Shown: positions 25,901-35,232 of the stretch, piece by piece
Layout: every line of letters begins with the position of its first letter
How positions within the stretch are numbered: the first letter of the stretch is position 1
Source: an uncultured Lachnospiraceae bacterium
Lineage (GTDB): Bacteria > Bacillota > Clostridia > Lachnospirales > Lachnospiraceae
Direction: 5' to 3'
Assembly (NCBI GenBank): GCA_934320845.1
Contig: CAKRFU010000016.1
Location: forward strand, 1-63,151
DNA: 63,151 nt
Program-made: the position numbers and the translations under genes
The notes under the pieces: generated by a model
Seen by the model: only the letters and a program-made list of their open reading frames with translations
Databases searched by the model: none
What the model was told of the DNA's origin: nothing

Positions 25901-26655
25901 TTAAACAGGTCGGACCGTTGTTCGGCAGAAAAGGAAGCAGTCCTATGACATATTTTGCCACAACTTCACAGTTTGAGCAGGATATAGTAGTCAAGTATCT
26001 TGATTATTCAGAAGGCAAGGCTCCGATTACAGGATTTACAAGATGGGATGTTCTTGAGGACACTTCCACAAAGGATGATAAGCTTATCCTGCTTATGCCG
26101 ACATGGCGTTCATGGCTTGAAGAGGTAAGCGATGAAGATTTCCTGAAAAGCGAATACTACAAAAATTATTCAAGTCTGCTTCAGAGTGAGCGTCTTGATA
26201 AGATTTTGGAAGAGCATGATGCGAGAATGATATTCTATATTCATCCTAAATTTGCGGGATATCTTAAAAACTTTAAAAAGACGGGCGAGAGAATAACATT
26301 AGTTCCATTTGGTGAGGAGCCATTAAATGAGATTATGAAGAAATGTCATTTGCTTATAACGGATTATTCAAGTGTATGCTGGGATGTTTACTATCAAAAG
26401 AAACCTGTAATCTTCTATCAGTTTGACCTTGATCATTATAATACTGCTCACGGCAGCTATATTGATATGCAGAATGAGTTGTTTGGACGACATGTATATG
26501 AGAAAGAAGAACTTATTGACAATATAGAAGAATGTATAAACAGTGATTTCGCATTGTTGCCAAAGGATGCAGAAGATCATCACCATTATTTTGAATATAT
26601 AGATGATAAAAATAGTGAACGTACTTATATTTATTTAAAGAGCAAAGGTTATTAA
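22960..26655 (+). CDS. Two-domain CDP-glycerol glycerophosphotransferase (teichoic acid type)
   Basis: A 1231-residue protein with two TagF/TarB-type glycerophosphotransferase domains. Domain 1 spans about 60-400, with QTWHGTPLKTLGK and LITDYSSVFFDFS; domain 2 spans about 850-1225, with FLQHGVTALKQVG and LITDYSSVCWDVYYQKKP. A linker of some 400 residues lies between. Single-domain relatives are 380-750 residues, so this is a fusion that could prime and extend a poly(glycerol phosphate) chain with one polypeptide or make a two-step repeat. There are basic residues at the N terminus but no membrane helix, so it should be a peripheral inner-membrane enzyme. It follows tagD and is ended by the hairpin at 26672-26714. 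Confidence 0.9.
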   Translation: MFINKVRAKVVSGYHVLKNNARRILKRAPKMKFFYGSYYKHCPVVENRILFESFHGTTISDSPFYILKELLSRDDADKYEIYYSTNPEDYETHKKFIEANDIPVKLVSITSYKYLKVLATAKYLINNSSFPVYFIRKDEQVYLQTWHGTPLKTLGKQMRKGIESMYNVQHNFLQANYLMHPNEFTKDAIMGDYNLEPLYTGKVALSGYPRNSIFMDKEKAETVRKQLGLEDKVVYAYMPTWRGTSNHSVNQDAYSKEVTKMMSYLDKNLKDNQILYVNFHPILKNSVQLGDYKHIKSFPAEVDKYEFLNSVDALITDYSSVFFDFSVTRKPIILYMYDYDQYMSDRGTYFDIKELPFVKLYKIEELKDWLVTEKILDASYDDGDYCEKFIKYDSLDAPAKMLDLVLYGKEDGMIVQDYSENRQKPRRIIHPKKVKSEGDFEVIKQYTKDNDIVQFEKKWFKKSVSCRLYDGYNYDFDYVIITNTTPRTYLEEFLYKLGVKSIVTRLQERELKRTFPNLKVQTPYLREFYVAAEGCGTSNTQRIPVESDIESGTDGITLKIRDKEKFVPLSFMILEKDYSILCMRELSDEERQSGVIHEDFKRWHEKMSPSGRYQLAAEFVNMESEEKFIGTFYCPELAKKADIGVEKYDKPNAYLAPCMIEKVGDPDSIRFYEEGEVAVVPYSRNGDRTISIVLRKPEKIVDEYTQAKIKKIKSSKNTCTVFMKMRRQEGLEIKDVVLRYRSALTYDIPVKYDIKETEKHYLITAYINFDEMNLRELYWDLRIVANKYGIENEIRARFTSNYWKNNFYLTNRQYSAGEGHMTFPYYTKGGCLAFLYRQDSEYDAYSTKIKEMAASAIYVLFKPFLKRKKIWLVYEKFCSMAQDNGYYFFKYCMENLSEEEKKNIYYVIDKKAPDYEKIKEYDDHIIQFMSLKHVLYVLSAVLYVASDSRTHLYAWRCKTSLIRSKIDKRPIFFLQHGVTALKQVGPLFGRKGSSPMTYFATTSQFEQDIVVKYLDYSEGKAPITGFTRWDVLEDTSTKDDKLILLMPTWRSWLEEVSDEDFLKSEYYKNYSSLLQSERLDKILEEHDARMIFYIHPKFAGYLKNFKKTGERITLVPFGEEPLNEIMKKCHLLITDYSSVCWDVYYQKKPVIFYQFDLDHYNTAHGSYIDMQNELFGRHVYEKEELIDNIEECINSDFALLPKDAEDHHHYFEYIDDKNSERTYIYLKSKGY

Positions 26656-26671
26656 AATATTGTATTATATA

Positions 26672-26714
26672 TTCGCAGCGTCTTGCAGAGGTTTATTGGG
26701 CGCTGCGAATTTTA
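26672..26714 (+). terminator. Terminator after the glycerophosphotransferase
   Basis: TTCGCAGCG (26672-26680) pairs with CGCTGCGAA (26701-26709) around a 20-base loop, then TTTT. Confidence 0.75.
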
Positions 26715-26793
26715 GATGTTGAGTCAACATATTATTAACATAAATATGTGGTAAACATTGTTATTGTAAATAATAATAAGAGAGAGGTAATTT

Positions 26794-29700
26794 ATGAGTT
26801 TAAGAAAATCAATAGGCTTATTTATGAGTTTTGCAATTTCTATAACATCAATATGTCAGGTTACTCCTTCAAATAATAATGTATCAGAAATTACAAAAAA
26901 TGCAGAGGCAGCAGAAGTTGCTGTGACAAGATCGAATGAGAAAGCGACCGTTGCGACAGCGGCTGCGGCAGAAGCGGATATGAGAGTTGTATTTACAACA
27001 GATATTCACGGACAAGTAGTTAATTATGATTATCAGTCACAGCAGGAGGTTATCAGAGGTCTCAATAAGGCATATACTCTTGTAAAAAAAGCAAGGAGTG
27101 AAGCAGGAGAGGACAATACTCTTACATTTGACCTGGGAGACAGTGTGTATGATTTTACGACGGATTACATATACAATAATTCTCCGGAAAGCTTGCAGCC
27201 TGTTTATAATGCGATGAGTAAAATCGGTTATGATGCAATCACACTTGGAAATCATGACTTTGATTATGGATATGACTATATTGTCCAACAGCTTGATGCA
27301 TCAGGACTGATGAACAAGTGTGTATTGTCGAATGTATATAGCGCGGTAAACGGTAAGAGTGTTTTCGGTGTAGAAAACAAAATTATAGAAAAAAAGCTGA
27401 CAAATGAAAAAGGGCAGATAATGTCTGTCAAGGTGGGTATTTTAGGGGAAACGGTTCCGTCACTTTCGAGTAAAGAAGAAAAGCTGAAGGGAAAACTTGT
27501 TACGGAAGATATACTTGAAAATGCAAAAAAACAGGCGGCAGCCCTTAAAAAACAGGGAGCAGATATAGTTATAGCATTGGCTCACTCAGGCTTTGGTACA
27601 AATAATCCAAAGAAAAAGGCAGGAGATATGGCATATATGCTTACTACGGTGGATGATATAGACATGGTGCTTGCCGGACATGAGCATATTGATTTTCCGG
27701 TGGCAGATACAAACGATGCGCATTACTCGCTTCCAAATGTTGACAAAGAGACAGGACTTGTAAACGGAAAGAGACTTATCATGGTTCAGGACAGCTGTCG
27801 TGGTATCGGAGTAGTTGATTTGAACTTAAAAGTCAACAAAAAAGGTGAAATTGAGCTTGATAATTCAAGTTATGAAATAAGAAAAGTAAAGAAAGATACT
27901 GCAGTTGACAGTACAATCACTTCAACCATGTCAAAATGGGATAGTGTTTTAAAAACATATTGCAGTACAGAAATCGGAAAGATTGCTGACGGTGAGAGAT
28001 GGAACAATTATTCTGCATTGCTTGAGAGCAATGATATTATGCAGATAGTCCATAATGCACAGATAGATTATGCGTCGAGATTTGTAGCCGCCAACAGTTC
28101 AAAGTATGGAAATTATCCTATTGTTTCGCTGGCGAGGTATACTAAGTACGGCGGAGAAGGCGGTGGAGATTATTCTGATATTTCGGGAAAACTGATGGAG
28201 GGTGATTTGGATTCTCTTGCAAATTACCACAGATATGTATACATATACTCTATAACAGGAAAACAGCTGAAAGAATGGCTTGAGTGGTCTGCTTCGATAT
28301 ATCAGATTACAGGAACTTCAAAAGATACGGAATGGAATAATATTATTATATCTAATTTTGTCAATGAAGAAGGAGGGAATTCTCTTATTCAGGAGTCATA
28401 TTTTGGAGATTTGAGCCAGTTTTTCCAGTGCAGTGGTATAGAATATACTATAGACCCAAGTGTAGCACCGAGATATGATACCAATGGAAGTCTTTTGAAT
28501 GACACGCATAGAATTACTTCAATGACCTACAACGGAAAAGATATAAGTGATACTCAGACACTTGTGCTTGTAACGGACAAGATTACACCGCATATGCAGT
28601 GTGAGGCGAATCAGGGCGTGAGTGATAACGTGCTTCAAAGTTCACATGACAATCTTCAGGATGTTATTGAAGATTATCTTCGTGACAAGGCACAGATTAG
28701 TGACCTGAAATTAAATGTTTCGCAGAATTGGACATTAAAGCTTCCTGACAATTATAGGTTTGTTTTGGAAAGCGGAAAATCAGGAGAAGAGCTGCTACTT
28801 GCAAAAGAGTGGTGCAATGGAATTTATGATTCGATGGGAATATATAATTACTATAATTGTAACAGTGGAAGTCAGGGTACACAGGATGATTCACTGCCGT
28901 CAGTTGTGGTATCTGAAACAAGCAAGGCGGACACAAAGAGTAGTGTGCCTGTTAAAGTAATTGCAAATGCCAAGTCGGGTATTACGTTGAAAAAATATGT
29001 ACAGGGTGACTATGACATGGACTCAGAGGTATGGAATATACAGCCAGCAAGTGGTGGAGCGGTTACAATGGACTCAGATACTTTTGATGCAACACAAAAT
29101 GGTATATATTCGGTTTTAGTTCAGAGTGGAAATGGCAAAGCAGTAGTAGAAAAGGTTGCTATTACAAATATTTATCCAAAATCAATTATTGCACCGACTG
29201 TAAATACAGTATCAAACCTTGATGGTGAGGTTAAAGGAAAGGCTTATCCAAGTCTTATTGCAAATGTAAAAATAGGTTCAAAAGTTTATAAGTCAACTGT
29301 TAATGTCAAAGGAAGTTTTACAGTTAAGATTCCGGTTCAGAAAGCGGGTAAAAAAATAACTGTTTACGTTTCGGACAAGAATGGGAAAAAAAGTAAGAGC
29401 GTAAGTGCGACTATTAAGAGAAAGGGACCAAACTGCCCTAAGATTACATCTGCAAAAAATAATAGTTTTGAGATTAAAGGAAATACAAATGACTCCAATA
29501 CAAAGGTATATGCAGTTATTGGAAATAATGTGTATGTCTCTAAGACTTTGGGATCTTCTTATTATAAGAAGAGTACCGGTTACGATAAAAAACTTAATAT
29601 AAAAAAAGTGAATGTAGTAATAAAGAGTAATGGAGATTATACCATTTCAATACCTAATCAGTATTCAGGAACTACCGTTTCAGTATATGCCGTAGACAGA

Positions 29701-30540
29701 CTTGGCAGAGTAAGTCATGTGAGAAACAAAAAAGTGTCAAAGAGTGCACCGAATAAGCCGACGGTATATACAGTTTCCAGTGCCGACAGATATGTTTTCG
29801 GATATGTACCAAACAGCGGTAAATGTACGGTTGTTTTGAAAATCGGTAAAAAGCAATACACAGCACGTGCTGATGCAGCCGGATATTTTAGAATTACAAC
29901 ACCGAGACTTCATGCAAAAACGACATTTAAGGTATATGGAAAAGATAAGGTTAAGGGAAAAACAAGAGTTGGTGTATCAAAGACAAAAGTAGTAAAAACG
30001 GCGTCAGAGGTTTATAAAAAACACAGGAATACAAAACTTCATATAGGAAATGTTACAAATAAAAGTTCCTATGTTACAGGAAGATGGGCAAATGGAAAGG
30101 CAACGGTTTATGTTTTTGTAGATGGAATTGTCTATGTGAGAAGAACGAATGCAGATGGTGATTTTAAATTTAAACTAAAAAAACGCGTTGTAGTAGGTAC
30201 CGGCATTTATGCGACAATAAGAACAGCTCACGGAGAATCAATAAAGGCAATGAGAAAACGTGCTGTATCACTTGGAAAACCGAGTACACCGAATATTTAC
30301 GGCAGACTTACAACAAGAACAAGAAAAATAATAGTTCTTACAAGGGAGAAAGTGCCTAGAGTTGTGCTTAGAATTGGAAAAAACAGGTATACAAGAACAA
30401 AATCAAGCGGATATTCAAAGAGAATGCACAGATATCGTTATATCTTTAAGATAAGAAGATATCCATATAGAACGCATCTTAGAGCGTTTGCAACAAATAG
30501 TGCAGGAACAAGTCAGAGTAAATTAAGAATTATAAGATAG
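26794..30540 (+). CDS. Secreted 5'-nucleotidase-like metallophosphatase with basic Ig-like repeats
   Basis: A 1248-residue exported enzyme. A signal peptide (about 1-28) and an Ala-rich linker precede a calcineurin-like metallophosphatase domain with TTDIHG (about 68-73), FDLGDSVYD, GNHDFDYG (152-159), and GHEH (295-298), then a 5'-nucleotidase C-terminal domain to about 690. This fits 2',3'-cyclic-nucleotide phosphodiesterase/5'-nucleotidase enzymes that scavenge phosphate and nucleosides. The last 450 residues hold about five Ig-like repeats of 80-95 residues, each with a tyrosine-rich beta strand such as KVYAVIGNNVYV; the last two are very rich in Lys and Arg. There is no LPXTG motif, so the repeats probably hold it on anionic wall polymers. 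Confidence 0.9.
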   Translation: MSLRKSIGLFMSFAISITSICQVTPSNNNVSEITKNAEAAEVAVTRSNEKATVATAAAAEADMRVVFTTDIHGQVVNYDYQSQQEVIRGLNKAYTLVKKARSEAGEDNTLTFDLGDSVYDFTTDYIYNNSPESLQPVYNAMSKIGYDAITLGNHDFDYGYDYIVQQLDASGLMNKCVLSNVYSAVNGKSVFGVENKIIEKKLTNEKGQIMSVKVGILGETVPSLSSKEEKLKGKLVTEDILENAKKQAAALKKQGADIVIALAHSGFGTNNPKKKAGDMAYMLTTVDDIDMVLAGHEHIDFPVADTNDAHYSLPNVDKETGLVNGKRLIMVQDSCRGIGVVDLNLKVNKKGEIELDNSSYEIRKVKKDTAVDSTITSTMSKWDSVLKTYCSTEIGKIADGERWNNYSALLESNDIMQIVHNAQIDYASRFVAANSSKYGNYPIVSLARYTKYGGEGGGDYSDISGKLMEGDLDSLANYHRYVYIYSITGKQLKEWLEWSASIYQITGTSKDTEWNNIIISNFVNEEGGNSLIQESYFGDLSQFFQCSGIEYTIDPSVAPRYDTNGSLLNDTHRITSMTYNGKDISDTQTLVLVTDKITPHMQCEANQGVSDNVLQSSHDNLQDVIEDYLRDKAQISDLKLNVSQNWTLKLPDNYRFVLESGKSGEELLLAKEWCNGIYDSMGIYNYYNCNSGSQGTQDDSLPSVVVSETSKADTKSSVPVKVIANAKSGITLKKYVQGDYDMDSEVWNIQPASGGAVTMDSDTFDATQNGIYSVLVQSGNGKAVVEKVAITNIYPKSIIAPTVNTVSNLDGEVKGKAYPSLIANVKIGSKVYKSTVNVKGSFTVKIPVQKAGKKITVYVSDKNGKKSKSVSATIKRKGPNCPKITSAKNNSFEIKGNTNDSNTKVYAVIGNNVYVSKTLGSSYYKKSTGYDKKLNIKKVNVVIKSNGDYTISIPNQYSGTTVSVYAVDRLGRVSHVRNKKVSKSAPNKPTVYTVSSADRYVFGYVPNSGKCTVVLKIGKKQYTARADAAGYFRITTPRLHAKTTFKVYGKDKVKGKTRVGVSKTKVVKTASEVYKKHRNTKLHIGNVTNKSSYVTGRWANGKATVYVFVDGIVYVRRTNADGDFKFKLKKRVVVGTGIYATIRTAHGESIKAMRKRAVSLGKPSTPNIYGRLTTRTRKIIVLTREKVPRVVLRIGKNRYTRTKSSGYSKRMHRYRYIFKIRRYPYRTHLRAFATNSAGTSQSKLRIIR

Positions 30541-30581
30541 TAATGTTGGTTGCTTATGGTAGTGTAACTGGAAAAAATCCG

Positions 30582-30609
30582 AAAAATCCCTATAAATAAG
30601 GGATTTTTT
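30582..30609 (+). terminator. Terminator after the metallophosphatase
   Basis: AAAAATCCCT and AGGGATTTTT pair around ATAAATA, followed by T residues. Confidence 0.88.
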
Positions 30610-30648
30610 GGATTATGTAAAAAAAATTAAAAAAAATAAAAAAAGTTG

Positions 30649-30677
30649 TTGACAAATAGCGCAACATAATGTAATAT
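30649..30677 (+). promoter_or_regulatory. Promoter of the tRNA cluster
   Basis: TTGACA (30649-30654), 17 bases, TAATAT (30672-30677), about 55 bases before tRNA-Pro. Confidence 0.82.
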
Positions 30678-30730
30678 ATATCTTGCGTCACGGGAAAGCG
30701 GTTAGCGAGTAAGCAAATCGAAAAGAAACT

Positions 30731-30805
30731 CGGGGTGTGGCTCAGTTTGGCTAGAGTACCTGATTTGGGATCAGGGGGTCGCAGGTTCGAATCCTGTCAC
30801 CCCGA
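30731..30805 (+). tRNA. tRNA-Pro (anticodon TGG)
   Basis: A 75-base cloverleaf with acceptor CGGGGTG/CACCCCG, anticodon loop TTTGGGA, T loop TTCGAAT and discriminator A. Confidence 0.96.
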
Positions 30806-30857
30806 CTGGTGACGCATTAAATAGAGAATAAAGCGGAACACATTTGTTTCCGAATGT

Positions 30858-30928
30858 GCGGGTGTAGTTCAATGGTAGAACACCAGCCTTCCAAGCTGGA
30901 TACGTGGGTTCGATTCCCATCACCCGCT
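30858..30928 (+). tRNA. tRNA-Gly (anticodon TCC)
   Basis: A 71-base cloverleaf with acceptor GCGGGTG/CACCCGC, anticodon loop CTTCCAA and T loop TTCGATT. Confidence 0.96.
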
Positions 30929-30934
30929 TTATAT

Positions 30935-31008
<74 letters not shown>

Positions 31009-31022
31009 TTTTAATTTTATAT

Positions 31023-31097
31023 GGTGGGTATAGCGCAGTTGGTTAGCGCGCCAGATTGTGGCTCTGGAGGCCGAGGGTTCGAATCCCTCTATCCACC
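31023..31097 (+). tRNA. tRNA-His (anticodon GTG)
   Basis: A 75-base cloverleaf including the extra G(-1) at 31023 pairing with C73 at 31097, as expected for tRNA-His; anticodon loop TTGTGGC. Confidence 0.96.
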
Positions 31098-31103
31098 TTT
31101 TGT

Positions 31104-31130
31104 ATCCTTGTTTGTGACAAGGATTTTTTA
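31104..31130 (+). terminator. Terminator between tRNA-His and tRNA-Gln
   Basis: ATCCTTGT (31104-31111) and ACAAGGAT (31117-31124) with a T run. It suggests that tRNA-Gln is partly or wholly transcribed from its own start. Confidence 0.85.
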
Positions 31131-31182
31131 TTAAATAAGAAAATATAGGAAAGATATTTAGAGTTTTGCCTGTATATGATGA

Positions 31183-31255
31183 TGGGCCGTCGCCAAGCGG
31201 TAAGGCACAGGACTTTGACTCCTGCATCCCGCGGGTTCGAATCCCGCCGGTCCAG
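31183..31255 (+). tRNA. tRNA-Gln (anticodon TTG)
   Basis: A 73-base cloverleaf with acceptor TGGGCCG/CGGTCCA, anticodon loop CTTTGAC, T loop TTCGAAT and discriminator G. Confidence 0.96.
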
Positions 31256-31264
31256 TTATTTAAT

Positions 31265-31300
31265 CCCTTTTGATTGAGTATCAAAGGGGGTTTTTGTTTT
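31265..31300 (+). terminator. Terminator of the tRNA cluster
   Basis: CCCTTTTGAT and ATCAAAGGGG pair (one T-G) around TGAGT, followed by T-rich sequence. Confidence 0.87.
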
Positions 31301-31391
31301 TTGTATTTACATAAACTTTATTATATGATATTCTTCAAATGTATGACAATACGAAAAAAGTCTATATATTAGGAAAAGAGGATGGTTGAAA

Positions 31392-31991
31392 ATGAATATT
31401 GTATGTTTGGACTTAGAGGGTGTACTTGTTCCGGAAATCTGGATTGCATTTGCAGAGGAGACAGGAATTCCTGAACTCAAAAGAACAACTAGAGATGAGC
31501 CGGATTATGACAAGCTTATGAATTATAGAATAGGTATCTTGAAAGAACATGGTCTTGGACTTAAAGAAATTCAGAGCACTATTGCTAAAATAGATCCTAT
31601 GCCGGGAGCTAAGGAGTTTTTGGATGAACTTCGTTCTCTTACACAGGTTATTATTATTAGTGATACATTTACACAGTTTGCAAGTCCGCTTATGAAGAAA
31701 CTCGGATGGCCTACAATTTTTTGTAATTCACTCGAAGTTGCGGATGATGGAGAAATCACAGGATTTAAGATGCGTTGTGAGCAGTCTAAACTTACAACAG
31801 TTAAGGCACTTCAGTCTATCGGTTATGATACGATTGCAAGTGGTGACAGCCACAATGACCTTGGAATGATTCGTGCCAGCAAGGCAGGATTCCTTTTCAA
31901 AAGTCCTGACAGCATCAAGGCAGAAAATCCTGACCTTGAAGCATTTGATACATATGATGAGCTTATGGCAGCTATCAAGAAAGCTTTATAA
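31392..31991 (+). CDS. thrH: ThrH-like phosphoserine phosphatase/homoserine phosphotransferase
   Basis: A 199-residue HAD-family enzyme closely like ThrH, which in Pseudomonas dephosphorylates phosphoserine and moves the phosphate to homoserine. The catalytic motif CLDLEGVLVPEIWIAFAEE (nucleophile D7), the TTRDEPDYDKLM cap region, ISDTF (motif II) and GDSHNDLGMI (motif IV) all match. It probably serves serine or threonine metabolism. ATG at 31392 has AGAGGA upstream; a TTG two codons earlier is less likely. It is a single-gene unit between the tRNA cluster and a terminator. Confidence 0.9.
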   Translation: MNIVCLDLEGVLVPEIWIAFAEETGIPELKRTTRDEPDYDKLMNYRIGILKEHGLGLKEIQSTIAKIDPMPGAKEFLDELRSLTQVIIISDTFTQFASPLMKKLGWPTIFCNSLEVADDGEITGFKMRCEQSKLTTVKALQSIGYDTIASGDSHNDLGMIRASKAGFLFKSPDSIKAENPDLEAFDTYDELMAAIKKAL

Positions 31992-32021
31992 TTAAAATTA
32001 AAGAACTAGATTTTCAAAAAG

Positions 32022-32069
32022 ATTGTCACAGTATATCACGATTTTATCGTGACTGCTGTGGCAATTTTT
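32022..32069 (+). terminator. Terminator after thrH
   Basis: A long hairpin with small internal mismatches (ATTGTCACAG...CTGTGGCAAT around TATCACGAT/ATCGTGA) followed by TTTTT. Confidence 0.85.
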
Positions 32070-32128
32070 GATTTAATAAACAATAAAAAGGTGGTATAAT
32101 AAAAGTTAAGTTAAAGGAGGATTTTTGA

Positions 32129-34111
32129 ATGAATAAACAACGGAATATATCGATTAAAACAAAACTTTTAGGAATTATAATTCCCGTAGTTGTAGCTATT
32201 GTAGTGGTTCTTGTGCTCGTAGCTTATGAAATGTCATCAGGTATTATTGAAAATTATTCAGAAAATCTTTTGGAATCTTCTGTAGGCAATCAGGCAAATG
32301 AAATTGAAGCATGGCTTGAACAAAATATAGCTTCAATTCAATCTGCTAAGAGGACTATTGAAAAACTTAATCCAAATGATAATGAATTGCAAAATATGTT
32401 AGATGGCTATTATGGATTTAATGATAATTATCCTGAGGGAATATATATCGCAGATTCTTCAGGAAAGCTTATGAAAGCATCGGAGTCAAAAAAATCTGAA
32501 TCAGATGTTACACAGAGTGTATGGTATAAGGAAGGTCTTACAAGAATTAATATGAAAGTAGGTTCTGCTTATAAAAACTCAGAAGGTGTAAATGTCATAA
32601 GTGCTTCGGCTATGCTAAATGATGGCAGTGACAATGTTCGTGTTATATCAGCGGACATGACGCTTGACCGTATTGCAATCATAGTAAATTCTTTTATTGA
32701 AATGAATAAGGCGGAGGCCGTACTCGTTGACAAAAATACAGGCGTTATAATTGCTAACAGGGACAGTAACCTTATCTCACAAAAAATTGGTGACGGAAAT
32801 CAGAGCGAATATTACAAGAAACTTGCAAAGAATATAACTGCGAAAAAATACGATTCAACCACAATTGATGGAGAGATGACTGTTTTTAAAGAGGTAAACG
32901 GAACAGACTGGCTGTTGGTATCATATGTGCCAAAGAGTGTTATAATGTCTGATCTTGTAAATCTTCGTACAACAATGATTGTTATAAGTATTGTATGTAT
33001 TCTTCTGTTGTGTGTTCTTATTGAGCGTGTTACACATGTTGTTATTAAGCCTGTAAAGAATATGACAAATGTAATCACAAAAATGACATCAGGTGATTTC
33101 ACGGTTACTATGGATGTGAAAGGACATGATGAAATTGCAGTTATGGGAGAGAGTGTTAAGAAATTCATTGCTGCAATGAAACAGATGATACAGGAAATGG
33201 GAGACATTTCAGGAAAGCTTAAAGAACAGGCTGATAAAAGCAAAGATGTTTCCGGTGAAATGAATTCGGCTGCATCTATACAGTCTCAGTCTATGGGTGA
33301 ATTAAATTCAACTGTAGATCAGCTTTCGCTTTCTGTCAATGAAATAGCTGAGAGTGCCACAAAGCTTGCGGGAGTTGCATCTGATACGAAGGATGACGGA
33401 AGTCAGGTGGGTGAAAAGATGGATGAGACTGTACGAGTGTCTGAAAAAGGAAGAGAGGACATGGAGCGTGTAGGACAGGCGCTTGAAAGCATAGAGCAGT
33501 CAATACATAATCTTGAGGAAGCCGTAAATAAAGTTGGAAGTGCATCCGGAGAGATTGTCCAGATTATAAATCTGATTGGAGAGATAGCAGACCAGACAAA
33601 TCTTTTGGCATTAAATGCATCTATTGAGGCTGCGCGTGCAGGTGAGAGCGGAAAAGGATTTGCTGTTGTTGCGTCTGAGATCGGAAAACTTGCAAACAGC
33701 AGTACAGAATCAGTGTCAAATATTACAGCACTCATAACACAGATAAATAATCTTGTTGAGGATGCCGTAAAACAGGCAGGAAGTAGTGCAGAGGACGTAT
33801 CAGGAAGTGCGGCGCTTATACATACGGCTGTTGACACATTTGATACGATATTTAACAATATACAGGATACAGGCTCATTGATAGGTGAGATGATTGAGAA
33901 GATAAATGAAGTTGATGCTGTTGCTACAAATGTAGCAGCTATTTCAGAAGAACAGGCAGCAAGTTCGGATGAGATTCTTGCAACATCGGAGTCGATGCTT
34001 AAACAGGCAGAGAATATTTCAAAGAATAGTGATGCTGTTGAAGAGGAAGCAGATAATCTTGCATTGTCAGCACAGCAGCTTGAAAATCAGGTTAGTCAGT
34101 TCCATGTTTAG
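32129..34111 (+). CDS. Methyl-accepting chemotaxis protein (dCache type)
   Basis: A 660-residue chemoreceptor. Transmembrane helices lie at about 11-33 and 281-303. The extracellular part of some 245 residues has the dCache pattern, including [16 protein letters not shown] and VWYKEGL in the first module and [18 protein letters not shown] in the second. A HAMP domain and a long cytoplasmic coiled coil follow, with the conserved tip [21 protein letters not shown]. It should control CheA. A binding-protein lipoprotein begins 15 bases after its stop, so the two are made together. AAAGGAGG precedes the ATG; a -10-like TATAAT lies at 32095-32100. Confidence 0.95.
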   Translation: MNKQRNISIKTKLLGIIIPVVVAIVVVLVLVAYEMSSGIIENYSENLLESSVGNQANEIEAWLEQNIASIQSAKRTIEKLNPNDNELQNMLDGYYGFNDNYPEGIYIADSSGKLMKASESKKSESDVTQSVWYKEGLTRINMKVGSAYKNSEGVNVISASAMLNDGSDNVRVISADMTLDRIAIIVNSFIEMNKAEAVLVDKNTGVIIANRDSNLISQKIGDGNQSEYYKKLAKNITAKKYDSTTIDGEMTVFKEVNGTDWLLVSYVPKSVIMSDLVNLRTTMIVISIVCILLLCVLIERVTHVVIKPVKNMTNVITKMTSGDFTVTMDVKGHDEIAVMGESVKKFIAAMKQMIQEMGDISGKLKEQADKSKDVSGEMNSAASIQSQSMGELNSTVDQLSLSVNEIAESATKLAGVASDTKDDGSQVGEKMDETVRVSEKGREDMERVGQALESIEQSIHNLEEAVNKVGSASGEIVQIINLIGEIADQTNLLALNASIEAARAGESGKGFAVVASEIGKLANSSTESVSNITALITQINNLVEDAVKQAGSSAEDVSGSAALIHTAVDTFDTIFNNIQDTGSLIGEMIEKINEVDAVATNVAAISEEQAASSDEILATSESMLKQAENISKNSDAVEEEADNLALSAQQLENQVSQFHV

Positions 34112-34126
34112 GAAGGAGGAATACTA

Positions 34127-35104
34127 ATGAAGAAGTTAGTAAGTTTGTTTATATGTTTAGCATTGACTATAGGTTGTCTGAGCGGCTGCGGAGGGAAATC
34201 CAATAATTCGTCAGATATAAGTGCAAGCGGAATGAAAATATTGCTTTCGTTATCAAAAGCGGATGATTTCAGAAATGCGGTTGCAAATAAAGCGAAAGAA
34301 ACGGCTGAAAAAGCAGGAGCTACAGTTGATATTGTGGATGAAGAAGATTCTATTGAAAATCAAGTGAGTGATATTAAAAAAGCTGTATCAGAAAAGTACG
34401 ATGCAATAATATGTGGTCTGGTTGATATAGATACTGCGTTTGAGATTGAGGCGATAGCGGGAGATATTCCTATAGTATTTTTTAATACATGCCCTGACAG
34501 TGACAGACTTGAGGCGGATAAATACATATATGTAGGTTCAAACGAGGAGGATGCCGGCAAATATCAGGCAGAAGCGGTGTTAAAGGATTTTCAGTCATCC
34601 GACGAGATAAATGTTGCGATATTTAAAGGAGCAGCGTCACATGCCGCTACAAAGCCAAGAACACAGGCATTGAAAGATGCATTAAATGCTTCAGGAAAGA
34701 CGGTAAATTTTGTATTTGAGGATAATGCTGACTGGGATAAGGCAACAGCAAAAGATATGTTTAAACAATTCTTAAAGACAGGTCAGAAATGCGATGCGGT
34801 TGTGTGCAATAATGATACTATGGCGACAGGAATCATAGAGGCATGTAAAGAAGAGAATTTAGGTGATGTGAAGATATATGGTATAGATGCAACATCAGAC
34901 GGCTGTGCAGCCATAGAAGCAGGTACGATGGCATTTACGGTTTATCAGTCGGCAACAGGACAAGGTGATATGGCTGTTAAGGCTGTAGCGGCTATGGTAA
35001 ACGGTGATGGCATATCAGCTATTAAAGGTGCTACAAGTGATAAGAAGTATGTCTGGGTGCCATTTGAGAAGGTTGACAGTTCGAATGTAAAGGATTATGA
35101 ATAA
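34127..35104 (+). CDS. Sugar-binding-type lipoprotein (periplasmic binding protein I fold)
   Basis: A 325-residue lipoprotein. A lipoprotein signal peptide ends in LSGC at about residue 23. The mature part is of the RbsB-like type 1 binding-protein family, with [39 protein letters not shown], and [18 protein letters not shown] followed by [10 protein letters not shown]. Such proteins deliver sugars, autoinducers or nucleosides to ABC transporters. No ABC permease or ATPase is adjacent; the gene is coupled to the chemoreceptor upstream, so it may present ligand to that receptor. A hairpin terminator follows. Confidence 0.92.
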   Translation: MKKLVSLFICLALTIGCLSGCGGKSNNSSDISASGMKILLSLSKADDFRNAVANKAKETAEKAGATVDIVDEEDSIENQVSDIKKAVSEKYDAIICGLVDIDTAFEIEAIAGDIPIVFFNTCPDSDRLEADKYIYVGSNEEDAGKYQAEAVLKDFQSSDEINVAIFKGAASHAATKPRTQALKDALNASGKTVNFVFEDNADWDKATAKDMFKQFLKTGQKCDAVVCNNDTMATGIIEACKEENLGDVKIYGIDATSDGCAAIEAGTMAFTVYQSATGQGDMAVKAVAAMVNGDGISAIKGATSDKKYVWVPFEKVDSSNVKDYE

Positions 35105-35135
35105 TTTTTGATGGATTTTAACTATAACGTATAAC

Positions 35136-35173
35136 GCCGAGATTAATATAAATTTATTTATATTAATCTCGGC
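35136..35173. terminator. Hairpin between convergent genes
   Basis: GCCGAGATTAATATAAA (35136-35152) pairs with TTTATATTAATCTCGGC (35157-35173). The T-rich tail on the plus strand is imperfect, but the stem is long and sits at the convergence of two genes. Confidence 0.78.
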
Positions 35174-35232
35174 TGTTTATATATCTATATTATTTATGCT
35201 GTTAAGTTATAATAAAAATAGTTGTATTTTTA

